A stretch of DNA of 64,000 nucleotides, from NCBI GenBank assembly GCA_934394855.1, contig CAKRRH010000001.1, forward strand, positions 62,001-126,000, given 5' to 3'. Within the stretch, counting starts at the first letter, position 1; every line of letters starts with the position of its first letter. The translations under genes and the position numbers were made by a program. The stretch comes from an uncultured Eubacteriales bacterium. Lineage in GTDB: Bacteria > Bacillota > Clostridia > Oscillospirales > Acutalibacteraceae. Below, piece after piece: positions 18,022 to 24,650 of the stretch. The notes under the pieces were generated by a model. That model searched no databases. It was not told the DNA's origin and saw only the letters and a program-made list of their open reading frames with translations.

Positions 18022-18117
18022 TTAAGTTGAGGAATCCTCCTCATTTTTAATGTAGTAATAACGGTTTTTGCCAAAGCCGATGTATATATAACTGATATTG
18101 ATCGAGTTTTTGCTCAT
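18022..18117 (-). CDS. Small ORF of 31 codons overlapping the upstream stop codon
   Basis: The ATG at 18117 overlaps the TGA of the preceding gene in the arrangement ATGA, a classic translational coupling junction. The 31-residue product starts MSKNSINISYIYIGFGKN and is rich in Tyr and Ile. I recognise no family. The tight overlap and its place in the accessory segment suggest a real micropeptide, but coding support is limited to the junction. It ends 7 nt before the direct repeat at 18000-18015. Confidence 0.45.
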   Translation of the reverse strand: MSKNSINISYIYIGFGKNRYYYIKNEEDSST

Positions 18118-18428
18118 CGTCCGTTACCGTCTCCTAAAAGCGATGATGTTAACATTATAACATAGATTACGAATCCAATGTAGAAAACTATTGAAATTAC
18201 ATCGATTGGATGAAAAAAAGAGTCAATTAATCCCCATATCCAAAATACAGGCATTACAACCGAGGCAAACGGAATGAACGTTACCGCAAGAACTAAAACT
18301 ACGATCAGCCACAAAGGAAAATTCAAAGCATAAAATGGGATGAAATTAAATACACACGAAATAAACATGAAAATTCCAAAGCCGATTCCGCCTAAAGAAC
18401 CAACAAGTAATTCCTTGATTTTTTTCAT
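18114..18428 (-). CDS. Small membrane protein of unknown function
   Basis: A 104-residue, very hydrophobic protein with three predicted membrane segments at about residues 10-32, 38-62 and 72-95. I do not recognise a family. It is the second gene of the accessory segment between uppS and cdsA and is translationally coupled to a 31-codon ORF. The DNA just upstream (18430-18472) is nearly identical to the leader of the other gene in the segment (19313-19353), so the two genes may be co-regulated or derive from one duplication. Confidence 0.7.
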   Translation of the reverse strand: MKKIKELLVGSLGGIGFGIFMFISCVFNFIPFYALNFPLWLIVVLVLAVTFIPFASVVMPVFWIWGLIDSFFHPIDVISIVFYIGFVIYVIMLTSSLLGDGNGR

Positions 18429-18429
18429 T

Positions 18430-18472
18430 TTCAGACACTCTTTCGTTCAAAATATTTCGCCGTTTTAAGCAT
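18430..18472 (-). repeat. Leader repeat, copy 1
   Basis: About 38 bp, with the invariant end TTTCGCCGTTTTAAGCAT on the plus strand. It differs from copy 2 (19313-19353) at only a few positions. It lies immediately upstream of the start codon of the 18114-18428 gene and includes its GAAAGAG-type ribosome binding site. Confidence 0.75.
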
Positions 18473-18495
18473 ATGATATATTATGTTTTTACTAT

Positions 18496-19308
18496 TTATT
18501 CAGTTAGAACCATTCCTTTTGGTGCATCATATGAGCAAGGGGCATAAGGACAAATATATATAACAGCGTATTCTTTTTCATCTAATAAAAGTTGATATAT
18601 GTCAATCATAACATCTTTTACACCAAACAGCTCCGGCTTACAAAAAGAACCTTTTCTGTGCCATGTGAATTTCTGTCCGTCTTCTGTTCTTAACCTTTTT
18701 AAATATTCGTTAATTTTGAATATAGATGAAATCATTATTGGATTTTCATCACTATAACCATAGTTTGGATTGTCTGGACATTGTCCTTTAGCCAACATAA
18801 TTCTTCTTTTGGTATACTCATCAGACTCCTCAGAAAACAAACCATTTACATCACGGTTATTGTTTGCTTGGTCAATCAATATTTTATAAAAATCCTGCAT
18901 TATTTTATCTTCTCTTCTTTTATTAGTATGTTTAAAGAGATAATAAAATAATGTCGTCAGTAAAAGAATGCTCAAAACAAATATTATAATTATATCAGTT
19001 AATGTACTCGAAGGCAAGTTCGCTTCAGCGACTTTGTAACCGTTATTAGAATTTCTTTGATATGGTTTTATCGGGTCGCACAAGGAGCAAGGTGTTCGTC
19101 CCATACTTACAGCTTTATCAAGTGTGACTTTTTTAGAATTATTTTGCAAATATCCGCAATCTTTCGTATGATAATAATTTCCGTCAGGCGTTATATAAAC
19201 AGTTACATATCCGTTATCATAATGCTTTTCAGATTTACATGATAAAAAAAGTGTTAAAAGGCAAAAACACAACAATAAGAGCGGTGCTGATTTTATAATT
19301 CTTTTCAT
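18496..19308 (-). CDS. Lipoprotein-type membrane protein of unknown function
   Basis: The start at ATG 19308 gives a signal peptide ending in a lipobox-like LTLFLSC, so the mature protein is probably lipid-anchored. The external domain of about 80 residues contains VTVYITPDGNYYHTKDCGYL...TPCSLC, a His/Cys pattern seen in small putative metal-binding or nuclease-like domains. One membrane segment at about 105-130 follows, then a cytoplasmic domain of about 130 residues containing YGYSDENPI and RKGSFCK. I know no function. It is the first gene of the accessory segment. A longer frame to 19458 runs inside uppS and is rejected. Confidence 0.65.
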   Translation of the reverse strand: MKRIIKSAPLLLLCFCLLTLFLSCKSEKHYDNGYVTVYITPDGNYYHTKDCGYLQNNSKKVTLDKAVSMGRTPCSLCDPIKPYQRNSNNGYKVAEANLPSSTLTDIIIIFVLSILLLTTLFYYLFKHTNKRREDKIMQDFYKILIDQANNNRDVNGLFSEESDEYTKRRIMLAKGQCPDNPNYGYSDENPIMISSIFKINEYLKRLRTEDGQKFTWHRKGSFCKPELFGVKDVMIDIYQLLLDEKEYAVIYICPYAPCSYDAPKGMVLTE

Positions 19309-19312
19309 TTCA

Positions 19313-19353
19313 AAAAGACTCTTTCGCTTAAAATTTTTCGCCGTTTTAAGCAT
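19313..19353 (-). repeat. Leader repeat, copy 2
   Basis: Second copy of the repeat at 18430-18472, again ending in TTTCGCCGTTTTAAGCAT. It abuts the 19351-19366 direct repeat and lies immediately upstream of the ATG at 19308. Confidence 0.75.
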
Positions 19354-19366
19354 CTTTAAACTGTCC
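19351..19366 (-). repeat. Direct repeat at the left-hand (uppS) edge of the accessory segment
   Basis: CATCTTTAAACTGTCC, identical to 18000-18015 and exactly 1351 bp away. Joining the two copies would restore a tight uppS-cdsA junction. Confidence 0.85.
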
Positions 19367-19369
19367 TGA

Positions 19370-20095
19370 TCACACACCGCCGAAGCGTCTGTTTCTGCGC
19401 TGATATTCCGCAATCGCCTCGTCAAGCTTTTTCGGGGTGAAATCGGGCCAAAGAACATCGGAAAACCAAAATTCGCTATATGCCGACTGCCAAAGCAAAA
19501 AGTTTGACAAGCGATATTCGCCGCTCGGACGGATTATCAAGTCGCAATCGACAAGCTCATCGGAATAGAGCCGTTTTGAAACAGCCGCTTCATCAATCTC
19601 GTCCACCGTCATTTTGCCGTCAACGCAGTCGGCGGCTATCCTTTTTGCCGCATGAACGATCTCGTCTCTGCCGCCGTAATTGAGCGCAATCATCAGTTTA
19701 AGACCGGTTGCGTCCTTTGAGCCGTCCTCATCTTTTTTGATAAGCTCCCGAAGCTCGTCGCCGAGCACCGACAAATCGCCGATAAACTTGACCTTGATGT
19801 TTTCCGATTTGAAATTTTCGGCGTCTTTGAGGTAGTCTTTGAGCAATTTCATAATGCCGTCAACTTCCTCTTTCGGGCGTCGCCAGTTTTCGGTTGAAAA
19901 CGCATATACGGTAAGATATTCAATTCCGATTTTGTTGCAATATCTCGCAATATTTTTAAATGTCTTAGCGCCTGCGCTGTGTCCGGCATTTCTCGGCAAG
20001 CCTCGTTTCTTCGCCCATCTGCCGTTGCCATCCATTATTATGCCGATGCTTTTCGGCAAATTATCAAAATCCACTACCGCTCTTTTTTTGAACAT
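19370..20095 (-). CDS. uppS: Undecaprenyl diphosphate synthase (cis-prenyltransferase)
   Basis: Makes the C55 lipid carrier used for peptidoglycan and other wall polymers. Hallmarks are IIMDGNGRWAKKRGLPR near residue 25, TVYAFSTENWRRP, and the C-terminal RPSGEYRLSNFLLWQSAYSEFWF. It is about 241 residues, typical. ATG 20095 is chosen because GAAAGGA lies 6 nt before it. It is the last conserved gene before the accessory segment. Confidence 0.96.
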   Translation of the reverse strand: MFKKRAVVDFDNLPKSIGIIMDGNGRWAKKRGLPRNAGHSAGAKTFKNIARYCNKIGIEYLTVYAFSTENWRRPKEEVDGIMKLLKDYLKDAENFKSENIKVKFIGDLSVLGDELRELIKKDEDGSKDATGLKLMIALNYGGRDEIVHAAKRIAADCVDGKMTVDEIDEAAVSKRLYSDELVDCDLIIRPSGEYRLSNFLLWQSAYSEFWFSDVLWPDFTPKKLDEAIAEYQRRNRRFGGV

Positions 20096-20232
20096 ATTTC
20101 GTCCTTTCAACACCGAAAAAAGGCGTTTTGGTTTTAATCAATTATAAACAGCCGCTCCCTCATGCATCAAAGGCAAGAGAGAGCGAAATATTTTTATTTT
20201 AAGGGGTACTCACAAGTCCTAATCCGAACGGA

Positions 20233-20787
20233 TTATATGGACATGATTTCCTTTTCCTTATCTGCGCAAAGTGCGTCTGCTTCTTTGCAGAATTTATCGG
20301 TTTCTTCCTGAACCTTTTTCTCATAATCTTTGAGCTCATCTTCGGTGATGTTGCCGTCTTTTTTCTCGGCTTTGAATTTTTCGAGAATATCTCTTCTTAC
20401 CGAACGAACCGCAACCTTGCACTCTTCGGCATATTTCTTAACATCTTTAACAAGTTCTTTTCTGCGCTCCTCTGTAAGCGGCGGAAAATTAAGACGAATG
20501 ACCTTGCCGTCATTGTTCGGATTGATTCCGATATCCGACGCCTGAATCGCCTTTTCAATATCTTTAAGGGTACTCATGTCCCACGGCTGAATGCTGATCG
20601 TTCTCGGATCCGGAACGGCAACTGCCGCCATCTGCTGAATCTGGGTCGGCACGCCGTAATAATCAACAACGATTTTATCCAAAATTCCGGGGTTTGCACG
20701 ACCCGCTCTGAGAGAAGAATATTCTCTGTCAAGCGCCTGTACCGATTTATTCATTTTATCCTTGCATTTTGTCATTAATTCATTCAT
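20233..20787 (-). CDS. frr: Ribosome recycling factor
   Basis: Splits post-termination ribosomes together with EF-G. It is 184 residues with the family pattern: DREYSSLRAGRANPGILD, IQPWDMSTLKDIEKAI, LNFPPLTEERRKELVKDVKKYAEE and the coiled-coil C-terminus. It follows pyrH by about 75 nt, in the usual order. Confidence 0.97.
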   Translation of the reverse strand: MNELMTKCKDKMNKSVQALDREYSSLRAGRANPGILDKIVVDYYGVPTQIQQMAAVAVPDPRTISIQPWDMSTLKDIEKAIQASDIGINPNNDGKVIRLNFPPLTEERRKELVKDVKKYAEECKVAVRSVRRDILEKFKAEKKDGNITEDELKDYEKKVQEETDKFCKEADALCADKEKEIMSI

Positions 20788-20863
20788 TATATATTACCTT
20801 TCCTTTCCTGATAAAAGAGGGTTTGTTTTAATATTATACTGTAATCAAACGCTCATATATTCA

Positions 20864-21568
20864 TTATTTTACAAGCGTTCCGATGTCTTCGCCGTTGACT
20901 GCGCGAAGAATGTTGTCGGGATCGTCAAGCGAAAATACCAAAATCGGCATTTCGTTATCCATGCAAAGCGAAGCTGCAGTGCTGTCCATGACTTTAAGTC
21001 CGTCGTTGAGGACATTGAGGAATGAAAGATCGTGATATTTTTTAGCGTCGGGGTTCTTCTTCGGGTCGCTGTCATATACACCGTCAACATTTGTCGCTTT
21101 GAGCATGATCTCGGCTTCGATTTCGGCAGCTCTCAAAGACGCCGCTGTGTCGGTTGAGAAAAACGGATTGCCCGTGCCGCAGCCGAATACTACAACTCTG
21201 CCCTTTGAAAGATGACGAATCGCACGGTTGCGAATATATGGCTCTGCGATCTGGCGCATTTCGATTGCGGTTTGAACACGAACATCAATTCCTACCTGTT
21301 CAAGACCGTCTGCAAGCGCCAGCGAATTGATAACGGTAGCAAGCATACCCATATGGTCGGCTCTTGTTCTGTCCATCTGTCCGCTTGAACGGCCTCTCCA
21401 AAAGTTTCCGCCACCGACGACAATGCCGATTTCAACGCCCTCGTCAACGCATTTTTTAATGCTTCTGCAAATGTCGAGTACCTTTTCAAAGTCCAGTCCG
21501 AATTTCTTGTCGCCGCTGAGCGCTTCGCCGCTGAGCTTCAACATGATTCGTTTATATTTTGCTGCCAT
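20864..21568 (-). CDS. pyrH: UMP kinase
   Basis: Phosphorylates UMP to UDP and belongs to the amino-acid-kinase fold. Motifs: MLKLSGEALSG at the N-terminus, GIVVGGGNFWRGR, the RADHMGMLATVINSLAL nucleotide/UMP region, and TNVDGVYDSDPKKNPDA. It is 234 residues, typical of bacterial PyrH. First gene of the long minus-strand block that continues to polC. Confidence 0.97.
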   Translation of the reverse strand: MAAKYKRIMLKLSGEALSGDKKFGLDFEKVLDICRSIKKCVDEGVEIGIVVGGGNFWRGRSSGQMDRTRADHMGMLATVINSLALADGLEQVGIDVRVQTAIEMRQIAEPYIRNRAIRHLSKGRVVVFGCGTGNPFFSTDTAASLRAAEIEAEIMLKATNVDGVYDSDPKKNPDAKKYHDLSFLNVLNDGLKVMDSTAASLCMDNEMPILVFSLDDPDNILRAVNGEDIGTLVK

Positions 21569-21606
21569 TTTATCAAATCCTCACATTATAATATACATCT
21601 AAAAAT

Positions 21607-21635
21607 ATATTACAATATTTTCGGAATAAAGGCAA
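21607..21635 (-). promoter_or_regulatory. Candidate pyrH promoter
   Basis: On the minus strand TTGCCT (21635-21630), 17 nt, TAATAT (21612-21607), about 40 nt before the pyrH start. A second TATAAT-like box lies nearer the gene. Assignment is moderate. Confidence 0.45.
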
Positions 21636-21719
21636 GTAAAAAAATAATAAATTTATGGAAAATTAAAAGTATGTGAGAATTTTACAATTCTGAGGATATA
21701 AAATAGGAACATTTGCGCA

Positions 21720-21748
21720 TTTACAAAATTACCGCAATATGATATTCT
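21720..21748 (+). promoter_or_regulatory. Promoter of the 21785 membrane protein gene
   Basis: TTTACA (21720-21725), 17 nt, TATTCT (21743-21748). The gene starts about 36 nt downstream with a GAGGAG ribosome binding site. Confidence 0.55.
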
Positions 21749-21784
21749 AAGCTTAGGGAATTTTTATGTGAGGAGTAAAAAAAC

Positions 21785-22180
21785 ATGAAAAAATATATCC
21801 CATTAGCGGTGTCTGATTTAATCGTATTTGCTTTGCTTAATGTTTTTATCGCATACATGAAGAGCATATCTCGACAAGCAGGACTCGGTGCGGTCGTTCC
21901 CGGGCTTGCGGGAATGATTGTTTTGATTTTATATTTTATTTTATATGGGGTTATATCCTATATAAAAACGAAACGGATCATCATTCCTCATGCAATCCTT
22001 TCGGTGTTCATTATCATTGAATTTGTTGTGTATATTTATGTAACAGGATTGTGGGTTGATTCAGCGTTTGATTACATAAAATTGCCGATATTTGCATTAT
22101 TGTTTTCCCTGATTCCGTCCTTGCTAACAAAACTGATTATGAATTTAAAAAAGAGGAACGCCGAAAAAACGGACATATAA
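21785..22180 (+). CDS. Small membrane protein of unknown function
   Basis: A 131-residue protein with four predicted membrane segments (about residues 8-26, 38-60, 68-92, 99-120) and a lysine-rich cytoplasmic tail. I do not recognise a family. GAGGAG precedes the ATG by 7 nt. It stands alone between pyrH (divergent) and tRNA-Thr. Its stop codon is the first base-triplet of a 52-bp direct repeat whose second copy lies 216 bp on, so the 3' end of the gene has been involved in a local rearrangement. Confidence 0.65.
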   Translation: MKKYIPLAVSDLIVFALLNVFIAYMKSISRQAGLGAVVPGLAGMIVLILYFILYGVISYIKTKRIIIPHAILSVFIIIEFVVYIYVTGLWVDSAFDYIKLPIFALLFSLIPSLLTKLIMNLKKRNAEKTDI

Positions 22181-22229
22181 CCGGAAGTTGAACTTTGTTT
22201 CAATTCCGGATCATCTTTGCATAAATCAA
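22178..22229. repeat. 52-bp direct repeat, copy 1
   Basis: Begins at the stop codon of the preceding gene. It matches 22394-22445 with two differences and contains an inner hairpin (CCGGAA...TTCCGG). Confidence 0.85.
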
Positions 22230-22380
22230 TGCTTTGCTCCGCAAAGCTACATTTTCTTTTATCTCTTCTCCTTTATCTTTTCTCTGGGAACGGCAATTTG
22301 AGATAAGAGAGAAGAACAAAAAGAGAAAAGTGAAGAGAACCAAAAAGAAACGGCAATATTCTTTCGAAAATTGCCGTTTC
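22230..22380. other. Non-coding spacer between the two 52-bp repeat copies
   Basis: No gene seen. It holds a short hairpin (GCTTTGCTCCGCAAAGC, 22232-22248), a purine/pyrimidine-skewed stretch, and the start of a terminator-like hairpin. Confidence 0.6.
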
Positions 22381-22383
22381 TTT
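22348..22383 (-). terminator. Terminator-like hairpin beside the relic tRNA 3' end
   Basis: On the minus strand AGAAACGGCAAT and ATTGCCGTTTCT flank a small loop and are followed by TTTTTGG. It lies directly downstream of the relic tRNA-Thr end, as a tRNA terminator would. Confidence 0.65.
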
Positions 22384-22445
22384 CTGGAGCTGTTAACCGG
22401 AAGTTGAACTTCGCTTCAATTCCGGATCATCTTTGCATAAATCAA
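22381..22445 (-). repeat. Relic tRNA-Thr 3' end joined to 52-bp repeat copy 2
   Basis: Bases 22381-22402 are identical to 22478-22499, the 3' end of tRNA-Thr including CCA, and the match goes on for some bases after one inserted base. The segment then continues as the second copy of the 52-bp repeat (22394-22445). No complete tRNA can be folded here. Confidence 0.75.
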
Positions 22446-22447
22446 AA

Positions 22448-22472
22448 AATCCACATCTTTCGATGCGGATTT
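22448..22472 (-). terminator. Terminator of tRNA-Thr
   Basis: On the minus strand AATCCGCATC-GAAA-GATGTGGATT, then a T-run. A GAAA tetraloop closes the stem. Confidence 0.85.
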
Positions 22473-22481
22473 CCTGATTTC

Positions 22482-22557
<76 letters not shown>

Positions 22558-22588
22558 AAACATTCAATTTAGTTTTGCAACAGATATT

Positions 22589-22617
22589 ATTATATGAAAA
22601 ATCAGCCCGTTTGTCAA
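22589..22617 (-). promoter_or_regulatory. Consensus promoter of tRNA-Thr
   Basis: On the minus strand TTGACA (22617-22612), 17 nt, TATAAT (22594-22589). It shares TTGACAAACGGG with the tRNA-Leu promoter at 51840-51868. Confidence 0.9.
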
Positions 22618-22776
22618 GTGTTTTTTTCATTATTATAATATCACATTAAATTTAGGTCAATTATTCCCTTCTTTCATCATATGCTTTATTATTAACATTG
22701 TATAATATTGATTTATATAGATAGTATGCACAAAATATGCGGTGCAAGATTGTTGAATATATAATATGAAAACTAT

Positions 22777-22805
22777 TTGACTAATTTTTGAATATATTGT
22801 AAAAT
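22777..22805 (+). promoter_or_regulatory. Promoter of solute-binding lipoprotein gene 1
   Basis: TTGACT (22777-22782), 17 nt, TAAAAT (22800-22805). Both boxes, the spacing and the ATTG before the -10 box are the same as in the promoter of the paralogue at 24577-24605. Confidence 0.75.
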
Positions 22806-22867
22806 TGTATTATCGAGGTTGGAAATTATTCCCCAACGATTGATAAAACATATTGGAGGTACGAAAG

Positions 22868-24400
22868 ATGAAACTATTCCCAAGACTGCTTGCCGGCTTG
22901 CTTGCGGCAGCAACTCTCGGCGTCTTTGCTTCATGCGGAGCAAACGAGAGCGTTGAGTCTACTACTGCAAAAGCAACTGACTCGGCAGTTGAAACCACGG
23001 TTAAAAGCAATTCTGCTGCCGCAACGACAACTGTCAAGGCTACAGCGAAACAGGCGCAGTCTGTTACTAACATGAAGGGTTACGCTACGATCGGCGAACT
23101 CATTTCCCGAACCAAAAACAAAAAAGGTAATGCAAGCGACTCATTCGTTAAGAGCCTTAAAGGCTACAAACTGAATGTAATGCAGGCATGGGAGCCGGCA
23201 AAATCGGGCAAAATCTACGATTCAAACAAATATTGCATGAACGAAGTTGAAAAGCAATACGGTGTAAAGATAAATGTCGGAGGCTTCTTCCTTCAGTACA
23301 ATGAACAGCTCACCGCAAAGCTGACTTCCCGTTCGGCTGAAGCCCAGATCTACATGGTCCAGAACTTCAACTATGCGTCATATTTCAAAAACGGCTATCT
23401 TTGCGATCTTTCAATGGCAATGAGCAAAGCGGGTGTTGATTTCAAAGACCCGTGGTACAACCAGAATTCAAAGAACTTCCTCAATGTCAACTACAAGCAG
23501 TACGGCTGGGTTGCATACGGTGCGGAATACACCTTCCCATATGGTATTCTATATAACAAGAACCTGATCAAGAAAGCAAAGCTCACCGACATCGAAGATC
23601 TTGTTAAAAACGGCAAATGGACATGGGCAAATCTTGAAAAGTATGCTAAAAAGCTCAACACCGCAAACATCGTCGGTTTCGGTGTAGCCGACACATCTTT
23701 GATGCTTGCTTCAATGTCGGCAACAAAGGGCGGAACGCTTGTTAATGTTAAAAAAGGCAAATCGCCGACATCAAACATTGACGCGCAGGTAAACAAAGAC
23801 TGCCTTGCACAGCTTGTTAAATGGTGCAAAAACGGCGGAATCTGCAATACATTTTCTAAACAAGACTGGACCTATCCTAAGACTCAGTTCTCGGCAGGCA
23901 AAGTCGCAATGCTCTATTGCAGCCATGACGCAATCAAAAATACCCTCACAAACAAATCCTTCAAGGATTCGATCGGATTTGTTCCGTTCCCGACTCAGAC
24001 AGCAACAAAGAAATATACCAACATCTGCATTCCGCAGTTCATTTGGTTCATTCCGTCACAGCACAAGTCGGAAGCCGCTAAGGCATTGTTCGTAAACAAT
24101 GAGCTTATGCGTCAGCAATATCGTTTCTCGCAGCGCAACTTTGAGATCAACTGGAAATCATATTTCGACGATAAGGATACGATCGACATGGAATGCAACA
24201 TGATGTATTCAAGAGGTATGTTCCACAATGTTTATGACTGGCGTTCGGTTTGCGAAACAGGCAAAACCCAGACCTCCTCAATCATAAACTTAGCAATCTC
24301 ATCAGGCGGTGTTCAGAACGCAATCGATACCTATAAAACAGCGCTTGACAAATCATATAAATCTGTTTGGGACGGCTTCAGAATCACAGGCGATCTGTAA
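22868..24400 (+). CDS. ABC-type extracellular solute-binding lipoprotein 1
   Basis: A family 1-like solute-binding protein, probably for sugars, anchored outside the membrane. The signal peptide ends in GVFASC, giving a lipidated cysteine at about residue 22. A Thr/Ala-rich linker to about residue 70 follows, then the binding domain (WVAYGAEYTFPYGILYNKNL, GKVAMLYCSHDAI). It is 510 residues. GGAGG lies 8 nt before ATG 22868. No ABC permease or ATPase gene is in the window, so its transporter is elsewhere. It is a clear paralogue of the next gene and shares an identical 23-residue block at about residues 77-99. Confidence 0.85.
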   Translation: MKLFPRLLAGLLAAATLGVFASCGANESVESTTAKATDSAVETTVKSNSAAATTTVKATAKQAQSVTNMKGYATIGELISRTKNKKGNASDSFVKSLKGYKLNVMQAWEPAKSGKIYDSNKYCMNEVEKQYGVKINVGGFFLQYNEQLTAKLTSRSAEAQIYMVQNFNYASYFKNGYLCDLSMAMSKAGVDFKDPWYNQNSKNFLNVNYKQYGWVAYGAEYTFPYGILYNKNLIKKAKLTDIEDLVKNGKWTWANLEKYAKKLNTANIVGFGVADTSLMLASMSATKGGTLVNVKKGKSPTSNIDAQVNKDCLAQLVKWCKNGGICNTFSKQDWTYPKTQFSAGKVAMLYCSHDAIKNTLTNKSFKDSIGFVPFPTQTATKKYTNICIPQFIWFIPSQHKSEAAKALFVNNELMRQQYRFSQRNFEINWKSYFDDKDTIDMECNMMYSRGMFHNVYDWRSVCETGKTQTSSIINLAISSGGVQNAIDTYKTALDKSYKSVWDGFRITGDL

Positions 24401-24424
24401 GTCAATCTAATACATACCGACATA

Positions 24425-24455
24425 AATGCACCCGAGATTTCGGGTGCATTTTCTT
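24425..24455 (+). terminator. Terminator after lipoprotein gene 1
   Basis: AATGCACCCGA (24425-24435), loop GATT, TCGGGTGCATT (24440-24450), then TTCTTATTTTTT. Confidence 0.9.
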
Positions 24456-24576
24456 ATTTTTTCGCTAATTTCCGATAATTACAGTTTATGACATTTATCT
24501 AACTGTGGGCTCGTTTCATTTAGCAAATTGCACAAAAAATGAACGATAAAATTGTGAATTGATTTTTAAAATTTAT

Positions 24577-24605
24577 TTGACTATTTGTGTTTAGTATTGT
24601 AAAAT
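24577..24605 (+). promoter_or_regulatory. Promoter of solute-binding lipoprotein gene 2
   Basis: TTGACT (24577-24582), 17 nt, TAAAAT (24600-24605), with an AGGAG ribosome binding site before the ATG at 24651. Same design as the 22777 promoter. Confidence 0.75.
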
Positions 24606-24650
24606 GAGTATGTGTATAAAATTACATATTTTCAAACTGGAGGAGTTTAA

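Noticed and set aside
19309..19458. An N-terminal extension of 50 codons on the lipoprotein-like gene, reaching into uppS
   Set aside because: It overlaps the end of uppS and would bury a clear signal peptide. ATG 19308 is preferred.
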